Assembly: GCF_048323755.1 (NCBI RefSeq)
Contig: NZ_JBLWFS010000009.1
Coordinates: 62,001-126,000 of the forward strand
DNA from: Alkalihalobacterium sp048323755
GTDB lineage: Bacteria > Bacillota > Bacilli > Bacillales > Bacillaceae_F
Direction: 5' to 3'
Length of the DNA stretch: 64,000 nt
Shown: positions 23,870-32,203 of the stretch, one piece after another
Layout: the number at the start of each line of letters is the position of its first letter
How positions within the stretch are numbered: the stretch's first letter is position 1
Position numbers and translations under genes: made by a program
Notes under the pieces: model-generated
What the model was told of the DNA's origin: nothing
The model's input: only the letters and a program-made list of their open reading frames with translations
Database searches by the model: none

Positions 23870-24626
23870 CTGCTTCTCCCCCAAATAATGTTTGAATTCC
23901 TTCTGCAGGAGAACTCGCTCTCATCAACGATTCCCCGACTAATATTCCGTTTGCTCCTGCTCTATATACACGATCAACGTCTGCATGAGTATGAATTCCG
24001 CTTTCACTAATAAATAGACTGTTGTTTGGAATTAAAGAACTTAGTCTCTCGGTTTGCTCTAATGACGTTTCAAACGTTTTTAAATTGCGATTATTAACAC
24101 CGATAATTTCTGGTGTAAACACGGATAAAACTTCTTCTAACTCTTCTTTTGAGTGTACTTCGACTAAACACTCAAGACCTTTTTCGTACGCAATTGTATA
24201 TAATTCTTTTAACTTCTCTACTTCAAAAATACCAGCAATCAATAGAATAGCATCTGCTCCAATACGCACACTTTCCTCAATTTGAAGTGGACTAATAATA
24301 AAGTCTTTACGTAAAACTGGAAGATCTACTTCTTCTTTAATCGCTGTTAAATAACTACGATGCCCTTGAAAATATGTGCGGTCCGTTAAGACTGAAATAG
24401 CATCAGCGCCACTCTCTTCATAAGCTTTACCAATTTCCACAGGTTGAAAGTTTTCTTTTATCACACCTTTTGAAGGAGACGCTTTTTTCACTTCCGCAAT
24501 TAAACCAACTTTACGATTCGGGTGAGAAAGGTGCTGAAAAAGAGATCTGCGTTCAACTGATAGGCCTGGCGGTAAAACTAACTGATCAAGTTCTTCCATC
24601 TTTGTTTGTATAATTTTTTTAAGCAT
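23853..24626 (-). CDS. trpC: Indole-3-glycerol phosphate synthase
   Basis: TrpC closes the indole ring from CdRP. AEVKKASPSKGVI, LRKDFIISPLQIEES (catalytic Lys), VEVHSKEELEEV, IGVNNRNLKTFE and ISESGI appear in the expected order. Length 257 is normal. Its ATG lies eight bases inside trpD, and trpF begins within its own 3' end, so trpD-trpC-trpF-trpB form a continuous overlapping series. Confidence 0.96.
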   Translation of the reverse strand: MLKKIIQTKMEELDQLVLPPGLSVERRSLFQHLSHPNRKVGLIAEVKKASPSKGVIKENFQPVEIGKAYEESGADAISVLTDRTYFQGHRSYLTAIKEEVDLPVLRKDFIISPLQIEESVRIGADAILLIAGIFEVEKLKELYTIAYEKGLECLVEVHSKEELEEVLSVFTPEIIGVNNRNLKTFETSLEQTERLSSLIPNNSLFISESGIHTHADVDRVYRAGANGILVGESLMRASSPAEGIQTLFGGEAVANEA

Positions 24627-25644
24627 CGATTTTCTCCACCTTTTTTTGTTGTAAATTCATAAATTGGTTATATACTGTTCCATTTTCAAGTGCTTTTTGT
24701 GCTTCTTCAACACCTTCTTTAATAGATGGTACTTTACCCGATATATATAAACCTGCTCCAGCGTTATAGGCCACAATGTTTTTAGCCGCTTCATTCTTTC
24801 CGTTTTGGAAAACATTTAAGATCATGTTTGCACTTTCGAGAGGAGTATTTACTTGAATATCACTTAAAGTCCCTCGCGGCAACGCAACATCTTCCGGTGT
24901 CAGAACATATTTTGTAATTTCCCCATGCTTCAATTCCGTTACAAAGGTATTAGTACCGATTGAAATTTCATCTAAGCCTTCTGCACCTGTTACGAGCATT
25001 GCTCTTTTAACTCCTAACTCTCTAAGTGTTTGAGCCATTAATTCACCGTACTTTTCATCAAACACTCCGATTAATTGAGCTTCTGCATTAGCTGGGTTCG
25101 TTAATGGACCTAATAAATTAAAGATCGACCTGAAGCCTAATTCCTTTCTAGGCGTTGCAACATTTTTCATTGCGACATGGTAAAGTGGAGCAAATAAGAA
25201 ACTCATTTTCTTTTGTTCTAGTACAAGAGCTGCTTCTTCAGGAGTTGTTTGGATTTCAATATTTAAATGTTCTAAAACATCTGCACTGCCACTATTCGAA
25301 GAAACGGATCGATTGCCATGCTTTGCAACTGTCGTACCAAGCGAAGACAATACTATAGCAGCGGCTGTTGAAATATTAAATGTTTTCGCATGGTCCCCGC
25401 CTGTTCCGCATGTGTCAATTACACCCTTTTCATTGTGAGGAATCGATATAGCATGCTCTTTCATTGACTTTGCAAAACCGACCATTTCCTCCAAAGTTTC
25501 ACCACGAAATCTCAATAATGTTAGCAAGCTAGCAATTTGACTATGTGTTGCTGTACCAGTCATTATTTCATCCATTACTGATTTTGCTTCTTGTTCTGAC
25601 AAGTTTTCCCCACGAATACATTTTTGCAATATGTCTTTAAACAT
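24619..25644 (-). CDS. trpD: Anthranilate phosphoribosyltransferase
   Basis: TrpD transfers phosphoribose from PRPP to anthranilate. The PRPP loop DTCGTGGDHAKTFNISTAAA and the KHGNRSVSSNSGSADVLE segment are intact. The start MFKDILQK at 25644 (341 residues) is preferred: GGAGGAGGCGATTGGTA precedes it and it overlaps the trpE end by eight bases. The longer frame lies inside trpE. No glutamine amidotransferase domain is attached, so TrpE must use a separate subunit. Confidence 0.95.
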   Translation of the reverse strand: MFKDILQKCIRGENLSEQEAKSVMDEIMTGTATHSQIASLLTLLRFRGETLEEMVGFAKSMKEHAISIPHNEKGVIDTCGTGGDHAKTFNISTAAAIVLSSLGTTVAKHGNRSVSSNSGSADVLEHLNIEIQTTPEEAALVLEQKKMSFLFAPLYHVAMKNVATPRKELGFRSIFNLLGPLTNPANAEAQLIGVFDEKYGELMAQTLRELGVKRAMLVTGAEGLDEISIGTNTFVTELKHGEITKYVLTPEDVALPRGTLSDIQVNTPLESANMILNVFQNGKNEAAKNIVAYNAGAGLYISGKVPSIKEGVEEAQKALENGTVYNQFMNLQQKKVEKIDA

Positions 25645-27151
25645 TACCAATCGCCTCCTCCGCATTTCTCTTAACCATAGCCTCTGCTAATTGAACAGCA
25701 TGTAAAAGTGCTTTTGCTTTATTTCTTGTTTCCTCATATTCATTTTCTGGGATTGAATCAGCTACGATTCCTGCACCAGCTTGAACATAAGCCTTTTTGT
25801 TTTTTATCACTAATGTGCGAATTGCGATACACGAGTCAATATTGCCATCAAAACCAAAGTACCCAATCGCCCCTGCATAAATTCCTCGTTCTGTCGGTTC
25901 AATTTCCTTTAAAATTTCCATTGCTCTAATCTTCGGTGCCCCCGAAACTGTTCCAGCAGGAAATGAAGAAGAGAAAGCTTGGAGTGGATGAATACCTTCT
26001 TGCAATCTCCCAGTTACTTTAGAGATGATGTGCATAACATGTGAGAAATTCCCGACTTCTAGTAAGACAGGCGTCTCAACTGAACCATATTCAGCTACTC
26101 GGCCGATATCATTACGAGCAAGATCTACGAGCATATAGTGCTCGGCACGTTCTTTTTCATCCGATAATAAGTCTTGAGCTAACACTTGATCTTCTTCTAC
26201 TGACTTTCCGCGCGGCCTCGTTCCAGCGATCGGATGAATTTCCATATGTCCGTCTTGAATCTGGACAAGTCGTTCTGGAGAGCTACCGATAATTTCGTTG
26301 CCACCAATTTTTATATAAAACAAGTAAGGGGAAGGATTTACCATACTTAACACTCGGTAAATATCTAGACCACTAACGTCGATATCCACTTCAAACCGTT
26401 GCGATAACACTGCTTGAAACACATCTCCAGCGCGAATATATTCTTTAATTTTTTCAACATCTGATAGGAATTGTTCCTTTTTATAGTTAGAACGAACCTG
26501 CTCAAACGATACATCGACTTTGTATGTCGGCGGTGGTAATACTCGCTTGTCTTTGGAACCATCCATCATTTGTGCAACAACATTTTTCATCGTTTCGACG
26601 GTTTTGTTATAGATCTTTTTGTTTTCTTCATCATTCTGACCCGAACTAGGAAGAGAAATTAAATACATTTCTTTTTTGTGATGGTCGTATGCAATAACTA
26701 GTTCACAGAACATAAATTGAACCGTTTCCTTGTTTGTCTCCTCCTGAGCAAGCACACGTTCAAATTGCTCTACCGCATCATATGATACATATCCGACCAT
26801 ACCGCTATGGAAGGGGATTGGAAGTTTAATTGGTTTCACATCCACATATTTTGTTGCATAGTCAAATGCTAATTGAAAAGAAGAAGTAGTATGAATGGTC
26901 TTGTTTTGATCTTTAATAAAAAAATCATCCCCATGATTGCTTAAAAACAACTTTGGATAAAGGCCAATAAATGAAAATCTTGACCATGGCGACTGCTCAT
27001 CCTTACTTTCAAGTAAGTAAACCGCATCTTGCTCTAACTGACGAAAAATTTGAATGGGTGTTAACGTATCAGCAAATAAATGACTAATAACGGGAACTGT
27101 TTTGAATTGATTGGCATCTTCTAAGTAAGAAGATAATGAGGTATTTAACAT
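25637..27151 (-). CDS. trpE: Anthranilate synthase component I
   Basis: TrpE converts chorismate plus ammonia to anthranilate. The LLES tryptophan-binding motif (AVYLLESKD, near residue 46) indicates feedback inhibition. GSSPERLV, EIHPIAGTRPRG and YAGAIGYFGFDGNIDSCIAIRT form the active site. ATG at 27151 (504 residues) is chosen because GAAGGAGTGAAAATC lies before it; the upstream GTG touches the ribosome binding site. No trpG is in this operon, as in B. subtilis, where PabA is shared. It is preceded by a TRAP-controlled leader. Confidence 0.95.
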   Translation of the reverse strand: MLNTSLSSYLEDANQFKTVPVISHLFADTLTPIQIFRQLEQDAVYLLESKDEQSPWSRFSFIGLYPKLFLSNHGDDFFIKDQNKTIHTTSSFQLAFDYATKYVDVKPIKLPIPFHSGMVGYVSYDAVEQFERVLAQEETNKETVQFMFCELVIAYDHHKKEMYLISLPSSGQNDEENKKIYNKTVETMKNVVAQMMDGSKDKRVLPPPTYKVDVSFEQVRSNYKKEQFLSDVEKIKEYIRAGDVFQAVLSQRFEVDIDVSGLDIYRVLSMVNPSPYLFYIKIGGNEIIGSSPERLVQIQDGHMEIHPIAGTRPRGKSVEEDQVLAQDLLSDEKERAEHYMLVDLARNDIGRVAEYGSVETPVLLEVGNFSHVMHIISKVTGRLQEGIHPLQAFSSSFPAGTVSGAPKIRAMEILKEIEPTERGIYAGAIGYFGFDGNIDSCIAIRTLVIKNKKAYVQAGAGIVADSIPENEYEETRNKAKALLHAVQLAEAMVKRNAEEAIGNV

Positions 27152-27266
27152 GATTTTCACTCCTTCATATAAGTGAGTGAAAATGAATGTGAGACATATA
27201 GCGGAGAAACAGAGGCTAGAACATCCGTACTGCTATGAATTTAGCATCCATTAATTAAATCTAAAT

Positions 27267-27387
27267 ATAAAAAGCTGACTCTATAGTGCCCAGCTCCCCA
27301 AAACCATACGAAAATAGCGGTGCTGTTGAAACAATCAGCACTAACATTTCGTATTGAGGCACCTGACACCCTTCACTAGAGTCAGCC
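27267..27387 (-). terminator. trp terminator formed by structured repeat, copy 2
   Basis: In the RNA, GGCUGACUCUAG (27387-27376) pairs with CUAUAGAGUCAGC (27286-27274), followed by UUUUU. Inside, GGUGCC can pair with GGGCAC and AUACGAAA with UUUCGUAU around a further hairpin (GUUAGUGCUG / CAGCACCGC). The left end fits GGCTGACTC-N10-TGTCAGRTRCC, shared with the element at 21059-21166. The B. subtilis trp terminator is a short hairpin; here it is a 116-base repeat. Confidence 0.72.
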
Positions 27388-27402
27388 GAATCATTAATAA
27401 AC

Positions 27403-27456
27403 CTATTCGCTCTGCTCAGCTCTACTCAACTATTCATTCTCATCTCTGCTCTACTC
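27403..27456 (-). promoter_or_regulatory. TRAP binding site, ten triplets
   Basis: Read on the minus strand the triplets are GAG, GAG, GAG, GAG, UAG, GAG, GAG, GAG, GAG, UAG. Spacers are two bases except six after the fourth triplet and four before the last. TRAP with tryptophan wraps such RNA and favours termination. The UAGAG segments can pair with CUCUA in the 5' arm of the terminator, a possible antiterminator. Confidence 0.88.
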
Positions 27457-27568
27457 TTAAATAAACCTATTCTAAAGAACTCATCTTTTGAGTTTCTTTT
27501 CATGTAGTATATACTAATATTCTATACAACTAAACTAAAATTAAACTCTCATCTCAACTAATGTAATC

Positions 27569-27952
27569 TTACCTTGAGTCTTCTTTATTTGTCAATTGTA
27601 AATCTGGTCGAAGTGAAATAGCGTTCTCTAAATATATATGCTCAACTTCACTTTGAGGTACATCAGTTTCTGCCGTAATCATCACTCGAATACACATCGG
27701 CAGACTATTCGGCACCGGGATTTCAAGTGCACACATAATCGGTACAAACTTCCACCCTTCAAATCGTCGTAATGCTTTTGCTGGGAACGTCGCATTTAAA
27801 TCCTGAGTGACTGTCACAACAATTTGGGCAACATCTTCTGACTTAATCCCATTTTTGATAATCATTGTTTCCAATAATTTTTCTGTTGCATCCAAGATAA
27901 CCTCTTCTTCATTTACCTCAACTGTTGTTGCGCCTCGAATTCCTCTAATCAT
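27569..27952 (-). CDS. aroH: Chorismate mutase, AroH class
   Basis: AroH converts chorismate to prephenate. It is the small trimeric type typical of Bacillus. The 127-residue protein keeps the active-site set known from B. subtilis, one position earlier: Arg6 (IRGATTVE), Cys74 and Glu77 (PIMCALEIPV) and Arg89 (CIRVMIT), with the C-terminal YLENAISLRPDL. It follows aroB by two bases and precedes the trp leader, so it lies outside TRAP transcription control. Confidence 0.95.
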   Translation of the reverse strand: MIRGIRGATTVEVNEEEVILDATEKLLETMIIKNGIKSEDVAQIVVTVTQDLNATFPAKALRRFEGWKFVPIMCALEIPVPNSLPMCIRVMITAETDVPQSEVEHIYLENAISLRPDLQLTNKEDSR

Positions 27953-27954
27953 TT

Positions 27955-29043
27955 CTACTCCCCCTTAATAGACTTTAAGAGCAGCTCTTTGATTGGCTCT
28001 TCATCAACACTAACAACCTCTACTCTCCCTAGTTCTTTCATTAGGACCATTCGGATGACTCCTTTTTGGGCCTTTTTATCTTTTTTCATTGTATGTACTA
28101 ATTGATTAGGGTCTAATTCAGCAGGAACATCTGTCTTATATCCTAACTTAGTTAACCACGCTTTTACTTCATATACTGGTAAAGAAATTTTGAAATAATG
28201 TTCACTTAAACGCATGGCAAAAATCATACCCACTGCTACTGCTTCACCGTGAGTCATTTTGCCATAGCCTAGTTCCTTTTCGATGGCATGACCTAAAGTG
28301 TGTCCGAAATTTAAGATCGCACGGATGCCGTTTTCTTTTTCGTCTTCACTTACGACCGCAGCTTTCACAGCTATTGAACGTAACAGCAATTGTTCTGCTA
28401 ATTCACCTTTAATGTTTGAAAAATCGTCTATATGATCTTGAAGCCATAGATACAACTGAGCATCCCATATTAAAGAATGCTTAATCGCTTCAGCAAACCC
28501 CGATCGCCATTCATGTAACGGAAGGCTTTGAAGTACTCGTGGATCATACACCACCGCTTCTGGCTGGTGAAAAGAACCAATCATATTCTTACCTAACGGA
28601 TGATTGATTCCCACTTTCCCGCCTACACTACTATCATGTGCAAGTAATGTTGTCGGAACTTGAATAAATGGTATTCCACGCATATAAGTTGCCGCAACAA
28701 AGCCGGCAAGATCACCGATAACGCCTCCACCTAATGCGATTACTAGTGAATGTCGATCTAACCCTTTTTCTAATGCATACGACTGTATATCATAGTATTG
28801 CTGAAATGATTTCGATTGTTCTCCAGCAGGCACGATATATTCGAATATCTCGAACCGATCACTTAATCCGCTCTTTACATCTCGTAAATACAATGGAGCA
28901 ACTTTATCGTCTGTAATAATTAAAACAGACGACACGTTTTGTTTTAGCGGATTTGGAATATAATCAGACACTTTAAAGCGAATATCTTCACCAATCCATA
29001 CAGAGTATTGTTTTGAGGATGTGTTTATGTGTAATTGTTCCAT
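27955..29043 (-). CDS. aroB: 3-dehydroquinate synthase
   Basis: AroB cyclises DAHP to 3-dehydroquinate, using NAD and a divalent metal. GGGVIGDLAGFVAATYMRG, QVPTTLLAHDSSVGGKVGIN and NFGHTLGHAIE (metal histidines) are present. At 362 residues it is complete. Its ATG shares one base with the aroC stop, so the two are translationally coupled. Confidence 0.96.
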   Translation of the reverse strand: MEQLHINTSSKQYSVWIGEDIRFKVSDYIPNPLKQNVSSVLIITDDKVAPLYLRDVKSGLSDRFEIFEYIVPAGEQSKSFQQYYDIQSYALEKGLDRHSLVIALGGGVIGDLAGFVAATYMRGIPFIQVPTTLLAHDSSVGGKVGINHPLGKNMIGSFHQPEAVVYDPRVLQSLPLHEWRSGFAEAIKHSLIWDAQLYLWLQDHIDDFSNIKGELAEQLLLRSIAVKAAVVSEDEKENGIRAILNFGHTLGHAIEKELGYGKMTHGEAVAVGMIFAMRLSEHYFKISLPVYEVKAWLTKLGYKTDVPAELDPNQLVHTMKKDKKAQKGVIRMVLMKELGRVEVVSVDEEPIKELLLKSIKGE

Positions 29044-30215
29044 TAGAACAACCTCGCTCGCTCTTCATGGCGTTCTATATTCTCCTTTATTTCATCTACA
29101 CGATCGCTGCCGAATTTCTCAAGTAGTGCATTAGCAATTTCCCAAGCGACAACAGCTTCTGCAACTACGGATGCGGCTGGAACCGCACAGCTATCTGAAC
29201 GCTCTATGCTCGCAGCAAAAGGCTCCTTCGTATCAATATCGACACTTTGAAGAGGCTTATATAAAGTTGGAATAGGCTTCATTACTCCACGCACGACAAT
29301 AGGCATTCCATTTGTCATTCCGCCTTCTAACCCGCCAAGGTTATTCGTTTTACGAGTATAGCCATTATCTTCATCCCATAAAATTTCATCGTGGACTTGG
29401 CTACCAGGTTTTCTAGCAGCTTCAAAGCCGACTCCAATCTCTACACCTTTAAAAGCATTGATACTCATAATAGCTGCTGCCAGTTTTCCATCCAGCTTTC
29501 GATCGTAATGAACATGACTTCCTAGACCAATAGGAACACCTTCCACTACTACTTCAACCACTCCACCTATTGAATCTCCATCCTTCTTTGCCTGATCGAT
29601 AGCATTCATCATTTTCTGTCCAGCTTCTTCATCTAAACAGCGCACAGGGGAAGACTCAGAACGTTCTTGTAAATTTTTTATAGATGTGTAAGACGTCTGT
29701 TCAGCTTTTACCCCACCAATTTCGAGGACGTGTCCACCGACTTCTACGCCAAATGTTTTAAGAATTTTTTTCGCTACAGCTCCAGCCGCAACACGAACCG
29801 TTGTTTCGCGTGCTGAGGAACGTTCTAATATATTTCTCATATCGCGATGACCGTATTTAATCGCACCATTGAGGTCCGCATGACCTGGTCTTGGACGTGT
29901 CACTTTACGCTTCATTTCTTTTTCTTCATCTTCTGTTAATGGTTCTGCACCCATTATCTTCGTCCAATTTTTCCAGTCATTGTTTTCGACGACGAGTGTT
30001 ATCGGCGCGCCTGTCGTTTTCCCGTGGCGAACTCCACTTAATATTTCAACAACGTCTTTTTCAATTTGCATACGGCGTCCTCGACCATGTCCACCTTGTC
30101 TACGAGCTAAATCGACGTTAATATCTTCAGATAATAAATCTAGATGAGCGGGAACACCTTCGATTATTGTAGTCAATTGCGGTCCATGTGACTCTCCTGC
30201 TGTAAGGTATCTCAT
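29043..30215 (-). CDS. aroC: Chorismate synthase
   Basis: AroC removes phosphate from EPSP to give chorismate and needs reduced FMN (aroF in B. subtilis). TAGESHGP, RRQGGHGRGRRM, SGVRHGKTTGAPI, GHRDMRNILERSSARETT and GFEAARKPGSQVHDE are the diagnostic segments. Length 390 matches the Bacillus form. It opens the supraoperon, with an extended -10 promoter about 50 bases upstream. Its product feeds TrpE, AroH and MqnA, all encoded in this window. Confidence 0.97.
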   Translation of the reverse strand: MRYLTAGESHGPQLTTIIEGVPAHLDLLSEDINVDLARRQGGHGRGRRMQIEKDVVEILSGVRHGKTTGAPITLVVENNDWKNWTKIMGAEPLTEDEEKEMKRKVTRPRPGHADLNGAIKYGHRDMRNILERSSARETTVRVAAGAVAKKILKTFGVEVGGHVLEIGGVKAEQTSYTSIKNLQERSESSPVRCLDEEAGQKMMNAIDQAKKDGDSIGGVVEVVVEGVPIGLGSHVHYDRKLDGKLAAAIMSINAFKGVEIGVGFEAARKPGSQVHDEILWDEDNGYTRKTNNLGGLEGGMTNGMPIVVRGVMKPIPTLYKPLQSVDIDTKEPFAASIERSDSCAVPAASVVAEAVVAWEIANALLEKFGSDRVDEIKENIERHEERARLF

Positions 30216-30265
30216 ATCTTACTCCTCCTCCAACCTATTCTCTCTTTAGCGCTTTTATGCACTAA

Positions 30266-30274
30266 ATTATAGCA
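30266..30274 (-). promoter_or_regulatory. Extended -10 promoter for aroC
   Basis: TGC TATAAT on the minus strand is an extended -10. No good -35 is visible at 16-18 bases. It lies about 50 bases before the aroC ATG. Confidence 0.5.
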
Positions 30275-30401
30275 CAACTTTATTTCTTTGTCTTAACAAA
30301 TTTTTCATTCTGCTACAACTTAGCTTTTTTATGTTAGAAATTTCAGTTTATCAGAAAATTTTTGAAATAGAAAGATGGACTAGTATGTATTTGTACTTTC
30401 A

Positions 30402-31175
30402 TTACTTTTTCCGATAAAAAAATGTATCCTCCGTTTCAAAACCATACGTCTGCGGATTGAATATTTGTTCGGTACTTCCTACGAAAAGAATTCCACCAGG
30501 CCTTAACGCATCACTAAACTTCTGGTAAAGTTCATGCTTTGCCTCTTCTGTGAAATAGATCATGACGTTTCGACAAACGATTAAGTCAAAGTTCGATTCA
30601 AAACGGTCTGCAAGTAAATTGCCTTGCCTAAATTTAATCGTATTTTTAATTTCGTCTTTAATGGTATAACCGATAGTATCTTTGTTAAATGCATTGTACA
30701 GCACTTCTTTAGGAACATCTTTTATGGATCGCTCTGCGTAAAATCCAACCTTTGCTCTTTCTAAAATCGCTCGGTCAATATCTGTCGCTAAAATAGAAAC
30801 TTGGGACAATGGCATAAAGTGACTCATTATAATTGCGAGAGTATACGGTTCCTCTCCTGTTGAACACGCCGCACTCCAAATTTTCGGACGAGGATTTTGT
30901 TTTAACAGCCTCGGCAATATTTTATTTTCTAACACTTCCCATCGTTTAGGGTTTCGATAAAATTCTGATACATTGATCGTCATACGTTCAAGAAATTCAT
31001 CAAATAATTTTTCATCTTTTAACATTGCTTGAAAAAAACTACTAAAATCATTAAAGCCTTTTTTTTCACGAAGGGATGTTAATCTGCGCTTCATCTGCGC
31101 TTCTTTATACAGATTTAAATCGATTCCTGTTTTTCTTTTAACGTTATCAATAAACTCGTTATAATCACATTTCAT
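30402..31175 (-). CDS. cheR: Chemotaxis methyltransferase CheR
   Basis: CheR methylates glutamates on chemoreceptors with SAM for adaptation. The N-terminal helical domain (about 1-75, MKRRLTSLREKKGFNDF) is followed by the SAM-binding WSAACSTGEEPYTLAI and the FDLIVCRNVMIYFTEE and LRPGGILFVGSTEQI motifs. At 257 residues it is normal. It lies between ndk and aroC as in B. subtilis, away from other chemotaxis genes. A terminator and a repeat element separate it from ndk, so it needs its own promoter. Confidence 0.94.
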   Translation of the reverse strand: MKCDYNEFIDNVKRKTGIDLNLYKEAQMKRRLTSLREKKGFNDFSSFFQAMLKDEKLFDEFLERMTINVSEFYRNPKRWEVLENKILPRLLKQNPRPKIWSAACSTGEEPYTLAIIMSHFMPLSQVSILATDIDRAILERAKVGFYAERSIKDVPKEVLYNAFNKDTIGYTIKDEIKNTIKFRQGNLLADRFESNFDLIVCRNVMIYFTEEAKHELYQKFSDALRPGGILFVGSTEQIFNPQTYGFETEDTFFYRKK

Positions 31176-31315
31176 GTCTTGCTGTCTCCTCTAAAACAAA
31201 CTTATTTATTACTTTTTATCACAGTTTTCCCGATAAAACTACAAAAAAATAAAAGATCCGTACGATTTCAAAAAATATTATAAGTACAAATAGAGCTATC
31301 TCACGTTTTAGATAA

Positions 31316-31455
31316 GAAAAGTGCAAGCGCCCGTTTAGCGACGTACGGACTGAATCTCGCCGTGTGAGATAAAGGAAACACGATGAATACAATGAGGCGA
31401 TGTGGACTTTTCGCAAGAAGGTGAGCGAAGTTTCGCTGAGCGCTGGAGCTAGACA
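31316..31455. repeat. Dispersed Bacillaceae intergenic repeat, long form
   Basis: GC-rich relative to its surroundings, this stretch starts near AAGTGCAAGCGCCCG and ends GCGCTGGAGCTAGACA. The ends are partly complementary (GCGCCCG / GAGCGC). Elements of this look recur between genes in many Bacillaceae; that statement is from general memory, not a search. The reverse complement of its right end (TGTCTAGCTCCAGCGC) is shared with the repeat at 61547-61690. A spurious ORF inside it is rejected. With the ndk terminator it fills the 353-base gap 31176-31528, which holds no gene. Confidence 0.6.
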
Positions 31456-31491
31456 TCTTCGAATTAGATATTCTTACCTTTTAAAAAAAGA

Positions 31492-31517
31492 AAAGGCATC
31501 TACAATTAGATGCCTTT
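31492..31517 (-). terminator. ndk terminator
   Basis: AAGGCATCTA and TAGATGCCTT pair perfectly; on the minus strand TTCTTTTTTT follows. It lies 12 bases after the ndk stop. Confidence 0.92.
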
Positions 31518-31528
31518 CCCACTTATTA

Positions 31529-31972
31529 TTAAACCCACTTGCTAATTGTTTTATCGTAAGTGTTTAACTCTTCTTCTTTAAAGAAAATACCGATTTCACG
31601 AACTGCACTTTCAGGAGAGTCAGAACCATGAATAACGTTCATCGCAACTTGTGCAGCGAAATCACCACGGATTGTTCCAGGTGCAGCATCTGCAGGATTA
31701 GTAGCCCCCATCATCGTACGAGCTGTTGAGATTACTTTTTCACCTTCCCAAACCATTGCAAATACTGGTCCAGAAGTAATAAAATCAACTAACTCACCAA
31801 AGAAAGGACGCTCTTTGTGTTCAGCGTAATGAGTTTCAGCAAGATCTTTTGAAACCGTCATCAATTTTGCACCTACTAAATTATAACCTTTCTTTTCAAA
31901 GCGAGAAACGATTTCTCCCACCAAGTTACGTTGAACTCCGTCTGGTTTAACCATTAAAAACGTTCTTTCCAT
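31529..31972 (-). CDS. ndk: Nucleoside diphosphate kinase
   Basis: Ndk equalises NTP and dNTP pools by a phosphohistidine relay. The protein of 147 residues begins MERTFLMVKPDGVQRNLVGEI and carries the active-site histidine in NVIHGSDSPESA. It has its own promoter (32021-32049) and terminator, so it is a single-gene unit in the conserved order hepT-ndk-cheR. Confidence 0.97.
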   Translation of the reverse strand: MERTFLMVKPDGVQRNLVGEIVSRFEKKGYNLVGAKLMTVSKDLAETHYAEHKERPFFGELVDFITSGPVFAMVWEGEKVISTARTMMGATNPADAAPGTIRGDFAAQVAMNVIHGSDSPESAVREIGIFFKEEELNTYDKTISKWV

Positions 31973-32020
31973 TATAAAACCCTACCTCTCATTTTTCATG
32001 TTTATGTACAAGCCTTTTCG

Positions 32021-32049
32021 ATTATATCAAATTTGGGCGAATTATACAA
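32021..32049 (-). promoter_or_regulatory. Sigma-A promoter for ndk
   Basis: On the minus strand TTGTAT (32044-32049) and TATAAT (32021-32026) have 17-base spacing. Two more TATAAT-like boxes lie just upstream, so multiple starts are possible. Confidence 0.65.
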
Positions 32050-32134
32050 TAAATGAAACATTATATAAGAATTATAACATATGGACATACAACCTTTTTA
32101 TACTATAGATGAGAAACGGTGACACAACAAAAAA

Positions 32135-32166
32135 ACGCATGAGGCCTGTTAAGGACTACCATGCGT
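32135..32166 (-). terminator. hepT terminator
   Basis: ACGCATG and CATGCGT pair around an imperfect inner stem (TCC/GG region); on the minus strand seven T follow. It lies 38 bases after the hepT stop and ends the hepS-to-hepT operon. Confidence 0.85.
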
Positions 32167-32203
32167 AAGTTCATTTATTTTTAAGAAAACATAGGACCGT
32201 TCA

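Larger units (their letters stand above)
27152..27568 (-). promoter_or_regulatory. trp operon leader region (TRAP-regulated)
   Basis: This 417-base gap between aroH and trpE holds, in order of transcription, a TATACT -10-like box (27506-27511), a 5' stem-loop (27478-27495, AACTC...GAGTT), ten GAG/UAG triplets, and a long terminator built from a structured repeat. The last 100 bases before trpE contain no further clear structure. The order matches TRAP attenuation in B. subtilis, and the TRAP gene mtrB is in this window. Read-through from aroH would also be attenuated here. Confidence 0.88.

Noticed and set aside
26365..26562. Minus-strand 65-codon frame within trpE
   Set aside because: It lies wholly inside trpE in another frame and is an out-of-frame shadow.
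25637..27151. Missing trpG as a sign of a broken trp operon
   Set aside because: Bacillus trp operons normally lack trpG and use the PabA subunit from the folate operon, so this is expected.
31219..31416. Minus-strand frame of 65 codons between ndk and cheR
   Set aside because: It lies within the dispersed repeat and has no ribosome binding site or family resemblance.
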